DNA from: Malurus cyaneus samueli
Lineage: Eukaryota; Chordata; Aves; Passeriformes; Maluridae
Assembly (NCBI GenBank): GCA_009741485.1
Contig: VKON01002658.1
Location: 891,623-955,622 of the forward strand
Reading direction: 5' to 3'
Length of the DNA: 64,000 bases
Shown: positions 1 to 10,236 of the stretch, one piece after another
Position numbering within the stretch: the first letter of the stretch is position 1
Layout of the letters: every line of letters begins with the position of its first letter
Program-made: the position numbers and the translations under genes
Notes under the pieces: generated by a model
What the model was told of the DNA's origin: nothing
Seen by the model: only the letters and a program-made list of their open reading frames with translations
Databases searched by the model: none

Positions 1-1558
1 AGTTTCCATCTGCAGCTTACCAATCCCGAGCTGACTACATGCAGTTTTTATCTTCTGATTCTTGAATTCATTTTTTTCTGGTGGTGTTAAAATTTAATCT
101 TCAGCAGCTCCATTGTATTGAATGTGAATTTCTCTCCTTTCCTTGCTTGTTCTACATTATTACTGGCAAAGGGGTTTGAAATATCTGGAAAAATCTGTGT
201 TTTCTAATATTTGGATTATTGATAAAATGCCTTTTTATCCCGTGAGTAGTTTAAGAAAGTTTCCTCTTATATTTATTGAGCTGCCAGATACCTGGCATAA
301 ATAATTTTAATATAATAGTCCTGTTAGAGGTGCACACCTTTGATGAGCAACTCTCAAAAAGATCTTGCTGATTTAAAAGAATTTTTCATCATTTTATTCT
401 TCTTAAGCCACTTACACTGAGTTTGTCTATTTTCCATCACCAGTGAGCATTAACTTTGTACAACAAACTTACTCTGTGTTGCAAAACGGTACAGAATAAG
501 AAAAAAAAAACCTAGAAAAATCCTGATTTTCAGGTATATGTGACAAATTTTACACGTGGAAAAGCTGGCTGGCACGAGAGCAGAGGAATGATCAAACCAC
601 TTCCATTTGAGGAGGAGGTGTGGGATGGGCTGGGGGTGTCTGTCCCTGTCAGGAGGAAGGAGGTGTTGGAGCTGGTGTGGTTCCCCACACAAGGGTTTTA
701 TTTTGTGGTGGAAAATCTAATCTTTCCGAGACCATTTCTCTTGGGTCTAAGTCTGAAGTCTGCTTTATATTGGGAGATTGGCATGAAATCCACAGCACTT
801 AAGAGGATAAAGGCCTTTGTCTCCAAAATGTACATTTTTTTTGGAACTGTAAAGGCAGTGGAACAAGAAATGGTTTTAAGTATATAATGTTAAGATTCAA
901 CCTTGTAATCCTTGCAAAAGTAAAAATATGTTATAGATCAATTTTATCGATTCCTGTATTTTTTCCATGTGTCTGAGAGCATTCTCTTAAAAAAAAAAAA
1001 AGTGAACCTTCCTCATTTAACTAATGGTTGAATAATTAAAAAAATTAATTATGGTTTATAAGGACTTTCTGTTGCTAATTAGAGTGGCATCTTCTGGTTC
1101 CTTGTAGGCACCATTTGATTTGTGGGAGAAACCTGAGATTTAAAAATAAACCTAAAATTTAAAAATAAAACAAAATAAAATATCATTTCTCTTACTGCCT
1201 TTCTGTTTGCATGGTCACTTTAAAGGACCCCAAAGGCTGTTTGTCCATAAAGACACAAACAGATGGAAACCGGAGCAGACCCTAACTGATGTCACTTCTT
1301 CTGCCACCACTGACTTTAATAAGTTTGCACCAGCTCAGGAATGGGGCAGACTGGCTCAAACTGATTTTTTTAATGTGAATTTTTGACTTCCTTGCTAAGA
1401 ATATTTAAATTTTATGTTTTCAACTTCATAAATTTATGTGCAACAAAAAAGGAGTTGCCAGAGGTACTCACAGAGAGTGATAAAACAGGTCAGGTTGATG
1501 AGCTTTGATATCAAAGGGAAAGAGAGAGGGGTTGGTGGGATAATGGGGAGGAATTCTT
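1..1558. other. Gene-free unique AT-rich sequence
   Basis: No coding region, RNA gene or repeat family is recognised. The stretch is AT-rich, with short poly(A) runs near 500 and 990 and an A-rich patch of AAATAAA-like words near 1140-1180. Open frames near 540-890 are short, overlap in several frames and match no family I know. Confidence 0.6.
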
Positions 1559-1707
1559 GCCCCTGGCACATTTTCCCAGAGAAGCTGTGGCTGCCCCTGG
1601 ATCCCTGGAATTGTCCAAGGACAGGTTTGGAGCAGCATGGGATGGTGGAAGGTGGAACTCGATGGGCTTTAAGATCCCTTCCATCCCATCCATTCTGGGA
1701 TTCTCTG
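1559..1707 (+). mobile_element. CR1 LINE fragment (3' end)
   Basis: The order of phrases matches the 3' untranslated end of avian CR1: a CCCTGGCACA start, an 'AGAGAAGCTGTGGCTGCCCC' block, 'ATCCCTGGAATTGTCCAAGG', 'GGATGGTGGAAGGTG', then 'GATGGGCTTTAAGATCCCTT' and a closing ATTCTGGGATTCTCTG. The closing octamer-like repeats are the CR1 3' end, so the element lies on the + strand. It is 5'-truncated, as most CR1 copies are, and has no reverse transcriptase coding. Family identity is established knowledge; the subfamily was not determined. Confidence 0.85.
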
Positions 1708-4700
1708 TCTGTCTTTCCCAAAAGCCGCTCTGGTGCCTTCCCAAGGACATTTCCCAGGTGAGTTTTCCTCCCGAGAACCCCTCACACACAATAATTTCCT
1801 CCGTTCTCATTCAGCTCTGCAGAAGGGCAGCATCAGTTCGGTGCTCACCCTTGTGCTTTGTGCAGCTCAGATCCCTGACCAACATTCACAAAAAATGAAG
1901 AATTTTCCTAAATGCCTCATTTTGCCAGTTGCTTTGTCGGCCACTGATTCGCTTCTAAAGATGTCAAATTCAAGCAAACCATGGCTGGTGTGGGATGCAT
2001 TTTTGTTCTGTGAGCAGCAAAGGGCTTTGGCCATCCCTCCTCCTCCAGCACTTTTAAGGCACCTCCTGGAGTCAGCCTGAAGTGCTTTTAAAGTGAGCCA
2101 GCATCCCTTGGATGTGGGTGAGGTGCAGCAATTTGGGAATTGCTCCCAGCTGGTGGAGAAATGATTTCCAAGCAAGCTGGGTGGCTCCTTAACCGCCCTT
2201 TGCTGTAGAAAGAAGCTAAAATACATAGAAATTGTTGCTTTGACAAATAATCTAACGAGCCACTCGACTTGCTTTATGTATTGAATGTAGTTGCTTGACA
2301 GTTATTATTATTTTCTAATGATATTAAGTTATAAATTATTAACAAGTGTTTAATTTCAGTCCAAACAGACCCAACAAAAGGGATTTGTGCCGTTATGAAT
2401 TGCAGCAAAATACAAAATTGTTGAGCTTTTAGTAAACGCAAACTTGGAGACCCTGGTTATTTCTCCCTCTTTCAACAGCCAGTCATGAAACTTTCTTGCC
2501 CTTTTCACCTTTAAACTTCATTTGAACTTGGAAAGAAGACTGTGAATTGTGGGGGGGAGGGAAAAAAAAAAAAAAAGGGGGGGAAGAAAAGAAAAAGGGT
2601 GGGGGCTGGGGGAGAAGCTCTGATCTGTGTTTACCGTAACAGTAATTCTGGCAAAATAATCCTCCTCTTGTGCACGAGTGTCTGCTACTGCTGCGGGGTA
2701 ATCAGCTCACATGACATGCCTGCAGGCTAATGCTGGCCTGGGCTTTTTCTTTTTGAGTTTCTTTTTTTTTTTTTTTTTAAAGTCCATATTTAAACAAAGG
2801 CTGATTATCCAAACAAGAATTTGGACTGCGTCGGCCGGGCCGGTTAAATTCGAGTTAGTAAAACTTGGCACCTTCCAGGCTCGGAATGTTACAATTGCAG
2901 CTGGATCCTCGTTTGGTAGGAGCCGGACAAAGTAATAAAAGTGGAGATTTTTATCTTTATAGGACACAGCTTAACTCTTTGAACGCAGAGGACGAAGTGC
3001 CAAATATTGCAGTTAGTGCTCAGACACAAAATTCCGGGCCAGGAAATGGGATAAACAGCTGAATCCACGCTCGTGTGTCCGTGCCAGCCCTCGGGTGGAT
3101 CTGTGGCACTTGGAGTGGATGTTCCTTATCCTCCAGGATCCCTCGGAGATAAGGAACAAGAATTGCAGCAGCAATTTGTTGTTGATCTCCCTCGCCTTCC
3201 TGTTGTCTTTTTGCTGTGGTTTTATTTGAATTTCTCTTCTTTTCGTGTTTCCTGTTGCTGTGAAGGTTTGTATGCCTGTAGGATCTTGGTGATCCCAGGA
3301 ATTGCTGTGATTTTCATCCCTTTGGAAAACTCTCCTCAATACTGGCTTGAAATCCTCGTGGAGCTGCTCCAGGGTGGGCAGGAGCAGGGGATGTGAGGCA
3401 GAAGTTGGGTGTTGTTGTCACAAACTGCTCTTGGCCATCCTGGACTCCAACACTGAGGGATTGGCTTTGGTTTGTCACTTGCAAAGCCAAACTCCGGCTT
3501 TCTGGTTTGTAATAAATAGCTCTGGTCGCCAGTCAGAAAATGAAAGTTCTTCTCCTACAATGAAAGCAGGAGCCCTGATCATTTTCCTGGAACAAATCAA
3601 TGCCTTTGCATTAATTCCCGTGGAGCAGGGCCAGGTGACAGCTTTCCCTGATGCATCGCTTTATCTGCATTCCTTTTTTAATAAATTATTGTTTGCATTT
3701 TCTGAAAACATGACCGAGGAATAATGATTGACATTCAAGCAATCAAGACCATCCAGATTATTTCCAAGAGCCCACCTGCTCGATAACGTTTACCAGGCTG
3801 TACCTGGAGTTTTATCTTTGCAGAGAATAAAAATTCCCATTCATTAAAGCATGGAAATGTTCATTTCCTTTCTCGTGGCGGTTCCACCGTGTCCCAGGGT
3901 ACTTTTGTTGGTGACAGATAATGTGGCTGACATGTGATTGCTGCCACCATGGGAGCTGGGAGGGCAGGCTCTGCTCTGTCTGAGTGGCCTTCCTTGCCTT
4001 GGAAGCTGAGAAGTTAAAGATTTGTCATCAAGATAAACGTGCAGATCCATAAGGTGCAGCCTGGGCTGGGAGGAATGGTCCCAACTGCAAGGAGGAAAGA
4101 CCTAAGGAAAAATTGCAGGTTAATGTTTACTCTGTAATGACCAATTTAATGGAGTGACTTTCCAACGTGACCTTTCTGTGGTGGCTGCGGTGCAAGGGCG
4201 GATTTGGGCTCCTGGGAAGGAGCAGGAGCTCCTTGGCTTTGGATCCACACTCAGCATTTCCCATGGGCATGGCTCAAGGGAGAGCTTCTCCCTCTGGCAC
4301 TGGGACATTGGGAACTTTGGGCCATTTCCCATAAAACTCCTGACTTTGTGCTGGGAGCATTGAGTTAGGAGGAAGAATCCAAACCTGCAGTCTGAGGGAA
4401 AATATTTGGGCGTTTTTGAGGTTCCTCTGTGTGCCTGGGAGGCCATCAGGAGTTTCTCCTGCCAGTTTTGGGGACGAATCTGTTCTTGCTCTGCGTTCCC
4501 CAGTCCTTTCCTCCGTGCTCAGTTCTCAGCCAGCACTGAGGAGCAGCAGTGATGACTCTTTGCCATGACAATATTTGATTTCAAGCACCAGCATTTGGTT
4601 TCTGGCCAGAAGAAATCCTGTTTTTATTCCACCTGCTCTGCTTGCTTTTGGTCTGTGTAGGACAGACTCTTTTCAGACAGTTGGAACATAATTCCAGCTG

Positions 4701-6736
4701 CCCAGGAGGAATCAACAGGAGCGCTCCATGGAAAGAAAAGATTTTGAGCTGTTTTCTCACCAAAATTATTGCTACTGGAGTGACTCTTGATGCTCCAGAT
4801 ACATTATAACAAGCAAAATTATTTTCAACTTATTTATTCTTAATCAACATCAGATATTATAAAATATTTTCCGAGGGGAAAAAAACCCCAGTTCAATATT
4901 TGCATTTTTATCTGTGTTTTGATTTCTCAGGACTGGTTGAACACACAAAAATATTTGTAGCCTTCTGAGGGTAGCAGGGATGCAAATGGTTTGGGAGTTG
5001 TTTAAATCAGATTTCTCAGCACAGTCGGAGTCTTGGGTGAATGGAACAGCTGCCAAATCTGTTGGTTCTTGGGAATTGATTGTTTGTTGTTGAAAGCTTC
5101 ATTAAAGGAACTTTTCCTTTAAAAGAAGAAGGAAAACTCAAATTAAATGTAGATATCTGTGATAACTCTGTCATACAGCTTTTTTCTCACAAATTGTGCT
5201 TGGAATGGAGGTTTAGATAGATGGCCATAGCTGAAAATAATAATAAGGAAATTCTATTTATGCCACAAGTTAAGAATTCCCATCACTGGCAAATCCTAAT
5301 TTACTACTTCATCTGATTTCTGATGGGAAAAATCTAATTGCTTTTGTACTGCAAATAAAGTTGATTGAACTCTTGAGTTTTTCCAGTGGCTCCAAAGGTT
5401 ATTTCCCAAGCAGTGCTCTTTTAGGAGCTGCAGTGGGTTTTAGTTTATCTGCTTTTTTCAGCAGATGAACATTCAGTGTGTAGGGGAAGGGAGATTTCAT
5501 TCTGCCCTGAATTCCATGTATGGGTAAGTGGGACATTATTGCACTTCCAGAACTTCACATGAAATCTCCTGTTAGAGGTGTGATGGTTCCCCAGAGATAA
5601 AACTCTGTGTTGCAGAGAGCAATTAAATGTAAATTTTGTGGATTTCTTTGTTTCATATCAAGCTCTGCAGTTTCTCTCTGGAAGGAAACACTTGAGGACT
5701 CCTGCTGCCCATAGGAACTGTTCAATCAGAATTAGCAGGGAGTTTGTCAAGAGTGGAATCCTTAGAAATACTGACTCTGAAGGTCCCTGGGCTTTGAATA
5801 GAAAATGTCAGTTAAAAAAAAAATATTTATTTGTGTTCTTTAATTTTCTAAAGAGTTACAGAATTTCTGTTTCATTTAGGAAGCTAAAAAGTGAAAAACT
5901 AATTTTTTTTAATCAGAATAGGTTTACTGACATTTATCCCTTACAGTAATTTCTGCTGATTTAATAATTTCCTTTGACCTGAGTAAATACCTGCTGGTGA
6001 GTAGAGAACTGATCACAGGCCAGCAGCTTCATCATTCACCGCAGTCTGCCTCGACAAACTATTCAACATGATCAGTAAAACCGAGCTTTTCTTGTGTGAT
6101 CTCCAACTCTGCCTGGTTTGGGCAAATCCCAAACTATTTTGGAGCTTTGTTCTGCTGCAGGAAAGTTTTGCTTTGAGAAAGGCTCAAAGCGAGGGTGGTG
6201 GTATCCCTCAAACTGGGATCCGACTTTCCAAACCTCAAAGATTTATACCAAAAGCTGCTCTGGAAAGCTTCGATGGGTTTTCCTTTTTCCAGAACTTGTT
6301 TTCCTGTCACTCTGGCAAATTCCTTGGAGTTTTTCACCCAGCAGGAATGGATCCACCCATGAGGAATGGTGCTGGGGTTTGTAGGCACTGGGATGCAGCA
6401 CAGTGCTGAAAATGAATCCAAATGACCCCAATGGCTTTGGTGGGGTTTGCTTTACGTGTGCAGGAATTATTTAATTGCTGGAATGACGTAACTGGGGAAA
6501 CCAGTTGTTTTTGTAATCATGGTGATGTTTGTGTCTGCCAAGAGGCTTCCCATGCAGCAGGTTTGAACTGATCCAATTAGGGCTGAAATTGGTGTAACTA
6601 ACCTGCCCGTTAATGAAATGTGTGCACGCACGCTGCCCTCAGTCCCTGCGTTGGGGTTGGGTTCTTTCCATCATCCTCCTGCAGAAAGCAAATTCAGCTT
6701 CATAGGATCTGTGTTTAGAGCATTTAGAGCCCTAAA
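1708..6736. other. Gene-free unique sequence
   Basis: About 5 kb without a recognisable gene. It holds a 49-base pure-purine run (2551-2599), a 17-base poly(T) run near 2762-2778, and a 9-bp perfect hairpin stem (5102-5110 pairing with 5114-5122, loop of 3). Small open frames overlap on both strands with no consistent frame or splice context. Confidence 0.6.
2551..2599. repeat. Polypurine tract
   Basis: Forty-nine consecutive purines on the + strand, arranged as a G run, a run of about 15 A and another G run. The roughly mirror-symmetric order could in principle form a triplex, but nothing else points to a function. Confidence 0.8.
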
Positions 6737-7140
6737 ACAATTTAAATTGGAAAATACCTTGAAGATTGTGGAGTCCAGGCCTTCCTCACCACTAACCCGT
6801 GTCCCCAAATGCCACATCCACAGGGCATTGAAATCCTTGCAAGGATGGGCACCCCACCACTGCAGCTGTGCCAGGGCTGGACAATCCTTACAGTGAAGGA
6901 ATCTTCCCAGTTATCTGACTTAAACCTCTCCTGGTGCATCTTGAGGGCTCTCCTACCCTTCCAGTGAAGGAATCTTCCCAAATATCCAACCCAAACCTCT
7001 CCTGGTGCACCTTGAGGGCTCTCCTACCTCGCTCCAAACCTCCTTTAACTGAGTTGTAGAGTGAGAAGGTCCCCCTGAGCCTCCTTTTCCCCAGGCTGAG
7101 CCCCTTCCCCAGCTCCCTGAGCCTCTCTCTGCCAGGTTAT
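6737..7140 (-). mobile_element. CR1 LINE fragment, about 400 bp
   Basis: Read on the + strand this is the inverted CR1 3' region: 'TTGGAAAATACCTTGAAGAT', 'GTGGAGTCCAGGCCTTC', 'GTGTCCCCAAATGCCACATC', 'CAGTGAAGGAATCTTCCCA', 'AAACCTCTCCTGGTGCA', then 'CCCCTGAGCCTCCTTTTCCC' and 'CAGGCTGAGCC'. These follow the usual order of a CR1 tail in antisense. It is the longest CR1 piece in the window and contains an internal tandem duplication (6886-7027). No intact coding remains. Confidence 0.9.
6886..7027. repeat. 71-bp tandem duplication inside a CR1 copy
   Basis: The segment from CAGTGAAGGAATCTTCCCA through GAGGGCTCTCCTACC occurs twice, with the shared CAGTGAAGG at 6891 and 6962, a 71-bp offset. The copies differ at several bases, so the duplication is not very recent. 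The CR1 consensus, as I recall it, has this segment once, so the duplication followed insertion. Confidence 0.85.
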
Positions 7141-9237
7141 GGGATGGAGTGTCCTTTTGAGCAGAACTTTGCTGGGTTTTGGGGCCGGGGTTTCTCATGG
7201 CTCTGCACCCCTGGACGGTTTCCATCCGAGAGCCCCAGGGTTACCTGGCACACTGAACAAATCTGCTGTTTTTGAAGCAGGGACCACAATAACCTCTGGC
7301 CAGGGTTCCCATGTTGTGGGACAGCTCAGGAAGAGTCTCTTTTGTCTGATCTCAGTGCAGAACTTGCAGAAAGCTCCTCCAAGACAAGGAGCTCTCTGGA
7401 TAAACTCCTGTGTGCAGCGCTATGGAAAATTTTACTCAGCAGTTGCCTTCCCTTGTAGCTGATTAATACAAGATTTCAGTGTTCCCAGTCCATTAATCTT
7501 CACAAGCACATCTGCATACTGAAAAATGTTTTTAAAAACAACATTAAAAAAGAGAAAAAATTACAGGTGCTGATAATTTTGGAGATAAAAAGAACTTAAA
7601 AGAGCAACAATAAAGTGCAGTCCACTGGCACGATGTGAATCCTGATCCAGAGTGAGAGAGGGGCTTTGCCACTTCAAATATTTTAATTGTGCGAGAGGAA
7701 AACATTGAAAAGTGGTTGTTCTCCAGGCCCTGGATGCAGTTCCTGGCCTGTGTTGTATCAAGTAATTGTATCTTGCAAGTCGGAAGGGTATTAGGGAAGT
7801 GTTAGAGACATCACAGGAGGAGCTGGAGGTAAACTTGGGGCTGTTGAGAAAGTTAATTACCCTGGAAAGAAATTAATAGTGGAGGTGTGCAAGAATCAAA
7901 TGCCAGGAGAGCGGGGTTTGGGATTTAAGGAGTGCACAGCTAAAACTGGAGAGCTGAACTGTTCTTTTCTAGCACAAACAGGGATGTCCAGATGTCTGAT
8001 ATTCTTTGGAATGGAGGATTTTAAGGGTTCCCTTCACCTTCTGCCACTGCAGTTTAATGAACAGCAAACCCCAGGGCTGGTTTTATGACCCCGGATTTGT
8101 GTTTATTTGACCACGTACTTTTCTGGGAAGGAGATCCCTGGAAAGGCTGCCAGGTACCTGTGGGATCCCTTTCCCAGTTATCCCAAAGCTCTTGAAAGGC
8201 CTCATTGTGCGAGGCAGCGTCTGCTTTGAGGGGAGACAGCCCAGCAGCACAATGAAAACTCCTCAACTCTGCTCCCACTTCCAGGGGGAATTGTTTGATG
8301 AGGAATTTGGAGCTCAGAGCTCAGGCAGGATCTCACCATGAACCCACCTTCATTTGGCTGGGGTTGGGACATTGCCAGGCTTTCTGCCAGCCCCAGGGAC
8401 AGCTGTGACATCCCCAGTGCTGAATTCCCCTGTCCCATCCCAAACCAAGCCATGACAGGAACACAGCACCGAGAGCAAACCAAGCAGGCTGCAAATCTGG
8501 GAAATTCAGTTTAGCCCTTATTTAATTCAGATTTTTACTGAAAGTAACTGGATCCCAAGTTCGTTTAAAGAACTAATTTTCTAGATCTCAGTGTTTTTAC
8601 AGCGAGGGGATGTCGTAAAGGAGTTGTTTATAATGGAGTTTATCTCAGACGTGGAACTTTTTGCCAGCCTAGTATCAGGAACGGTCTGGAAAAGCCTTCC
8701 CGTGGTGGTAGCTTAAGGAAGGGGACCAGAGTGGGGGAGAAAACCTAATAAAAATAGCTGAGATCATTCAACAGTTATCAAGAAACAGATACTGCAATTT
8801 TATAACAGAGAGCACTAAAAGTATATGCACTCTTAAAAGGCAATTAAAATGTATACTCCAAAACTATAAAACATTTTCTTTTCATCTGGAACATTGAGGG
8901 CAGATTACAACACATTAATAACGTTTTGTTTACAGTTCAGTTTCTGATGGCTTCCAAATGCAGTCTGTGTAGATTAACCAGAAGGAGTCCAGTTCTCTTT
9001 TAAGAGAGCTTGTAAAGGAAAGCAATGTGGTAAGATTGTTATGAAAAGCTGGTGTATTTAGGAAATAGCACTTAGCAGGGTCTCTCTGAATGGCTGCCAG
9101 GTCAGGAAGCTGAAGTGCAAGGCTTGGCCCCGGTTCAGGCCCCCCAGTCCCGGCTCCCTGACCACACAGTACGGCGGGAGCAGCGCCCGGAGCAGCCCGG
9201 AGCCTGCGCCACCGGGCACCGCCTGTGCCAGCGCCCC
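7141..9237. other. Gene-free unique sequence
   Basis: No gene recognised. The part from about 8500 to 9060 is AT-rich; composition turns GC- and CpG-rich from about 9120 towards the minisatellite. Open frames here are short or run into the array on the minus strand. Confidence 0.55.
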
Positions 9238-9719
9238 GCGCTCGGGCAGGGCAGCAGAGCCCATGGAAACAGGAGTGGAGAAATAAAACGGGCTCAGGAA
9301 GGGCAGCAGAGCCCATGGAAACAGAAATGGAGAAATAAAACGGGCTCGGGCAGGGCAGCAGAACCCATGGAAACAGAAATGGAGAAATAAAACGGGCTCA
9401 GGCAGGGCAGGAGAGCCCATGGAAACAGAAATGGAGAAATAAAACGGGCTCAGGCAAACAGAAATGGAGAAATAAAACGGGCTGGGGCAGGGCAGCAGAG
9501 GCCATGGAAACAGAAATGGAGAAATAAAACGGGCTCGGGCAAACAGAAATGGAGAAATAAAACGGGCTCGGGAAGGGCAGCAGAGCCCATGGAAACAGAA
9601 ATGGAGAAATAAAATGGGATCTGGCAGGGCAGCAGAACCCATGGAAACAGAAATGGAGAAATAAAACGGGCTCGGGCAGGGCAGCAGAACCCATGGAAAC
9701 AGAAATGGAGAAATAAAAC
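9238..9719. repeat. Minisatellite, 52-bp unit, ten copies
   Basis: Ten head-to-tail units. Each begins near GGGCTCGGGCAGGGCAGCAG and ends near GAAATGGAGAAATAAAAC. Eight are exactly 52 bp; the fifth (9446-9478) and seventh (9531-9563) are 33 bp and lack the same internal piece around GGGCAGCAGAGCCCATGG. Units differ at only a few bases. Each carries AATAAA on the + strand. The unit has no stop codon on the minus strand and is not a multiple of three, so long minus-strand frames here, rich in FISPFLF-like and MGSAALPEP-like repeats, are by-products and not genes. Confidence 0.95.
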
Positions 9720-9877
9720 AGGGCTGGGAACGCAGCCATGGCTCCCTCCTGCTGCTCCTGCTCATCCTGGGAGCGCCGGGCACCACGACATCGACCCCAA
9801 ATCCGCGTTCTGGGGGCAGCACAGGGGATGGCTGTGGGCTGGAAGAGGGTGGATTCATAGGACACAGGAATTGTTCC

Positions 9878-9970
9878 CTGTGAGGCCCTGGCACAGCTGC
9901 TCAGAGGAGCCCCTGGATCCCTGGCAGTGCCCAAGGCCAGGCTGGAACAATCTGGGATGGTGGAAGGTGT
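9878..9970 (+). mobile_element. CR1 LINE fragment, truncated at both ends
   Basis: 'GTGAGGCCCTGGCACAGCTG', 'CCCCTGGATCCCTGGCAGTG', 'CCCAAGGCCAGGCTGGAACA' and 'GGGATGGTGGAAGGTGT' follow the CR1 3' region in sense orientation. The usual closing ATTCTGTG repeats are missing, so the 3' end has been lost or replaced. Confidence 0.75.
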
Positions 9971-10150
9971 GGAGGAGCTGCGGGTGCCCCTGCTCTGCTG
10001 CCCGCAGTGCTGTTCATCCTCTGCCAGAACTGTTCCACACAACCCTACAAATTCTCCTTCTCATCCCAAAGTATTTCCTCCACGGGATAGATTCCTGATT
10101 TTTGTAATCACAGGAATGAGGGAAAACAGCAGGGGAAAATGGGGAGGGAA

Positions 10151-10236
10151 GGGTTAGGGGTCGGGTTAGGAGTAAGGTTAAGATTAGGAATAGGGGTAGG
10201 GGTAGGTTTAGGATTAGGATTAGAGGTAGGGGTAGG
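10151..10236. repeat. Degenerate telomere-like (TTAGGG)n array
   Basis: About 86 bases made of GGGTTA, GGATTA, GGGGTA and GGTTTA words in one orientation, G-rich strand on +. These are close variants of the vertebrate telomere hexamer TTAGGG. No perfect tandem run remains, so this is an old interstitial telomeric-type sequence or a simple repeat that resembles one. It lies about 430 bp from the 52-bp minisatellite. Confidence 0.75.

Noticed and set aside
5102..5122. Hairpin with a perfect 9-bp stem and 3-base loop, considered as a terminator or small RNA
   Set aside because: AT-rich and short; such stems are expected by chance in 64 kb and have no supporting context.
9058..10042. Minus-strand frames of 278 and 214 residues with FISPFLF-type repeats
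   Set aside because: They follow the 52-bp array in different frames; the unit lacks minus-strand stops, so any frame stays open.
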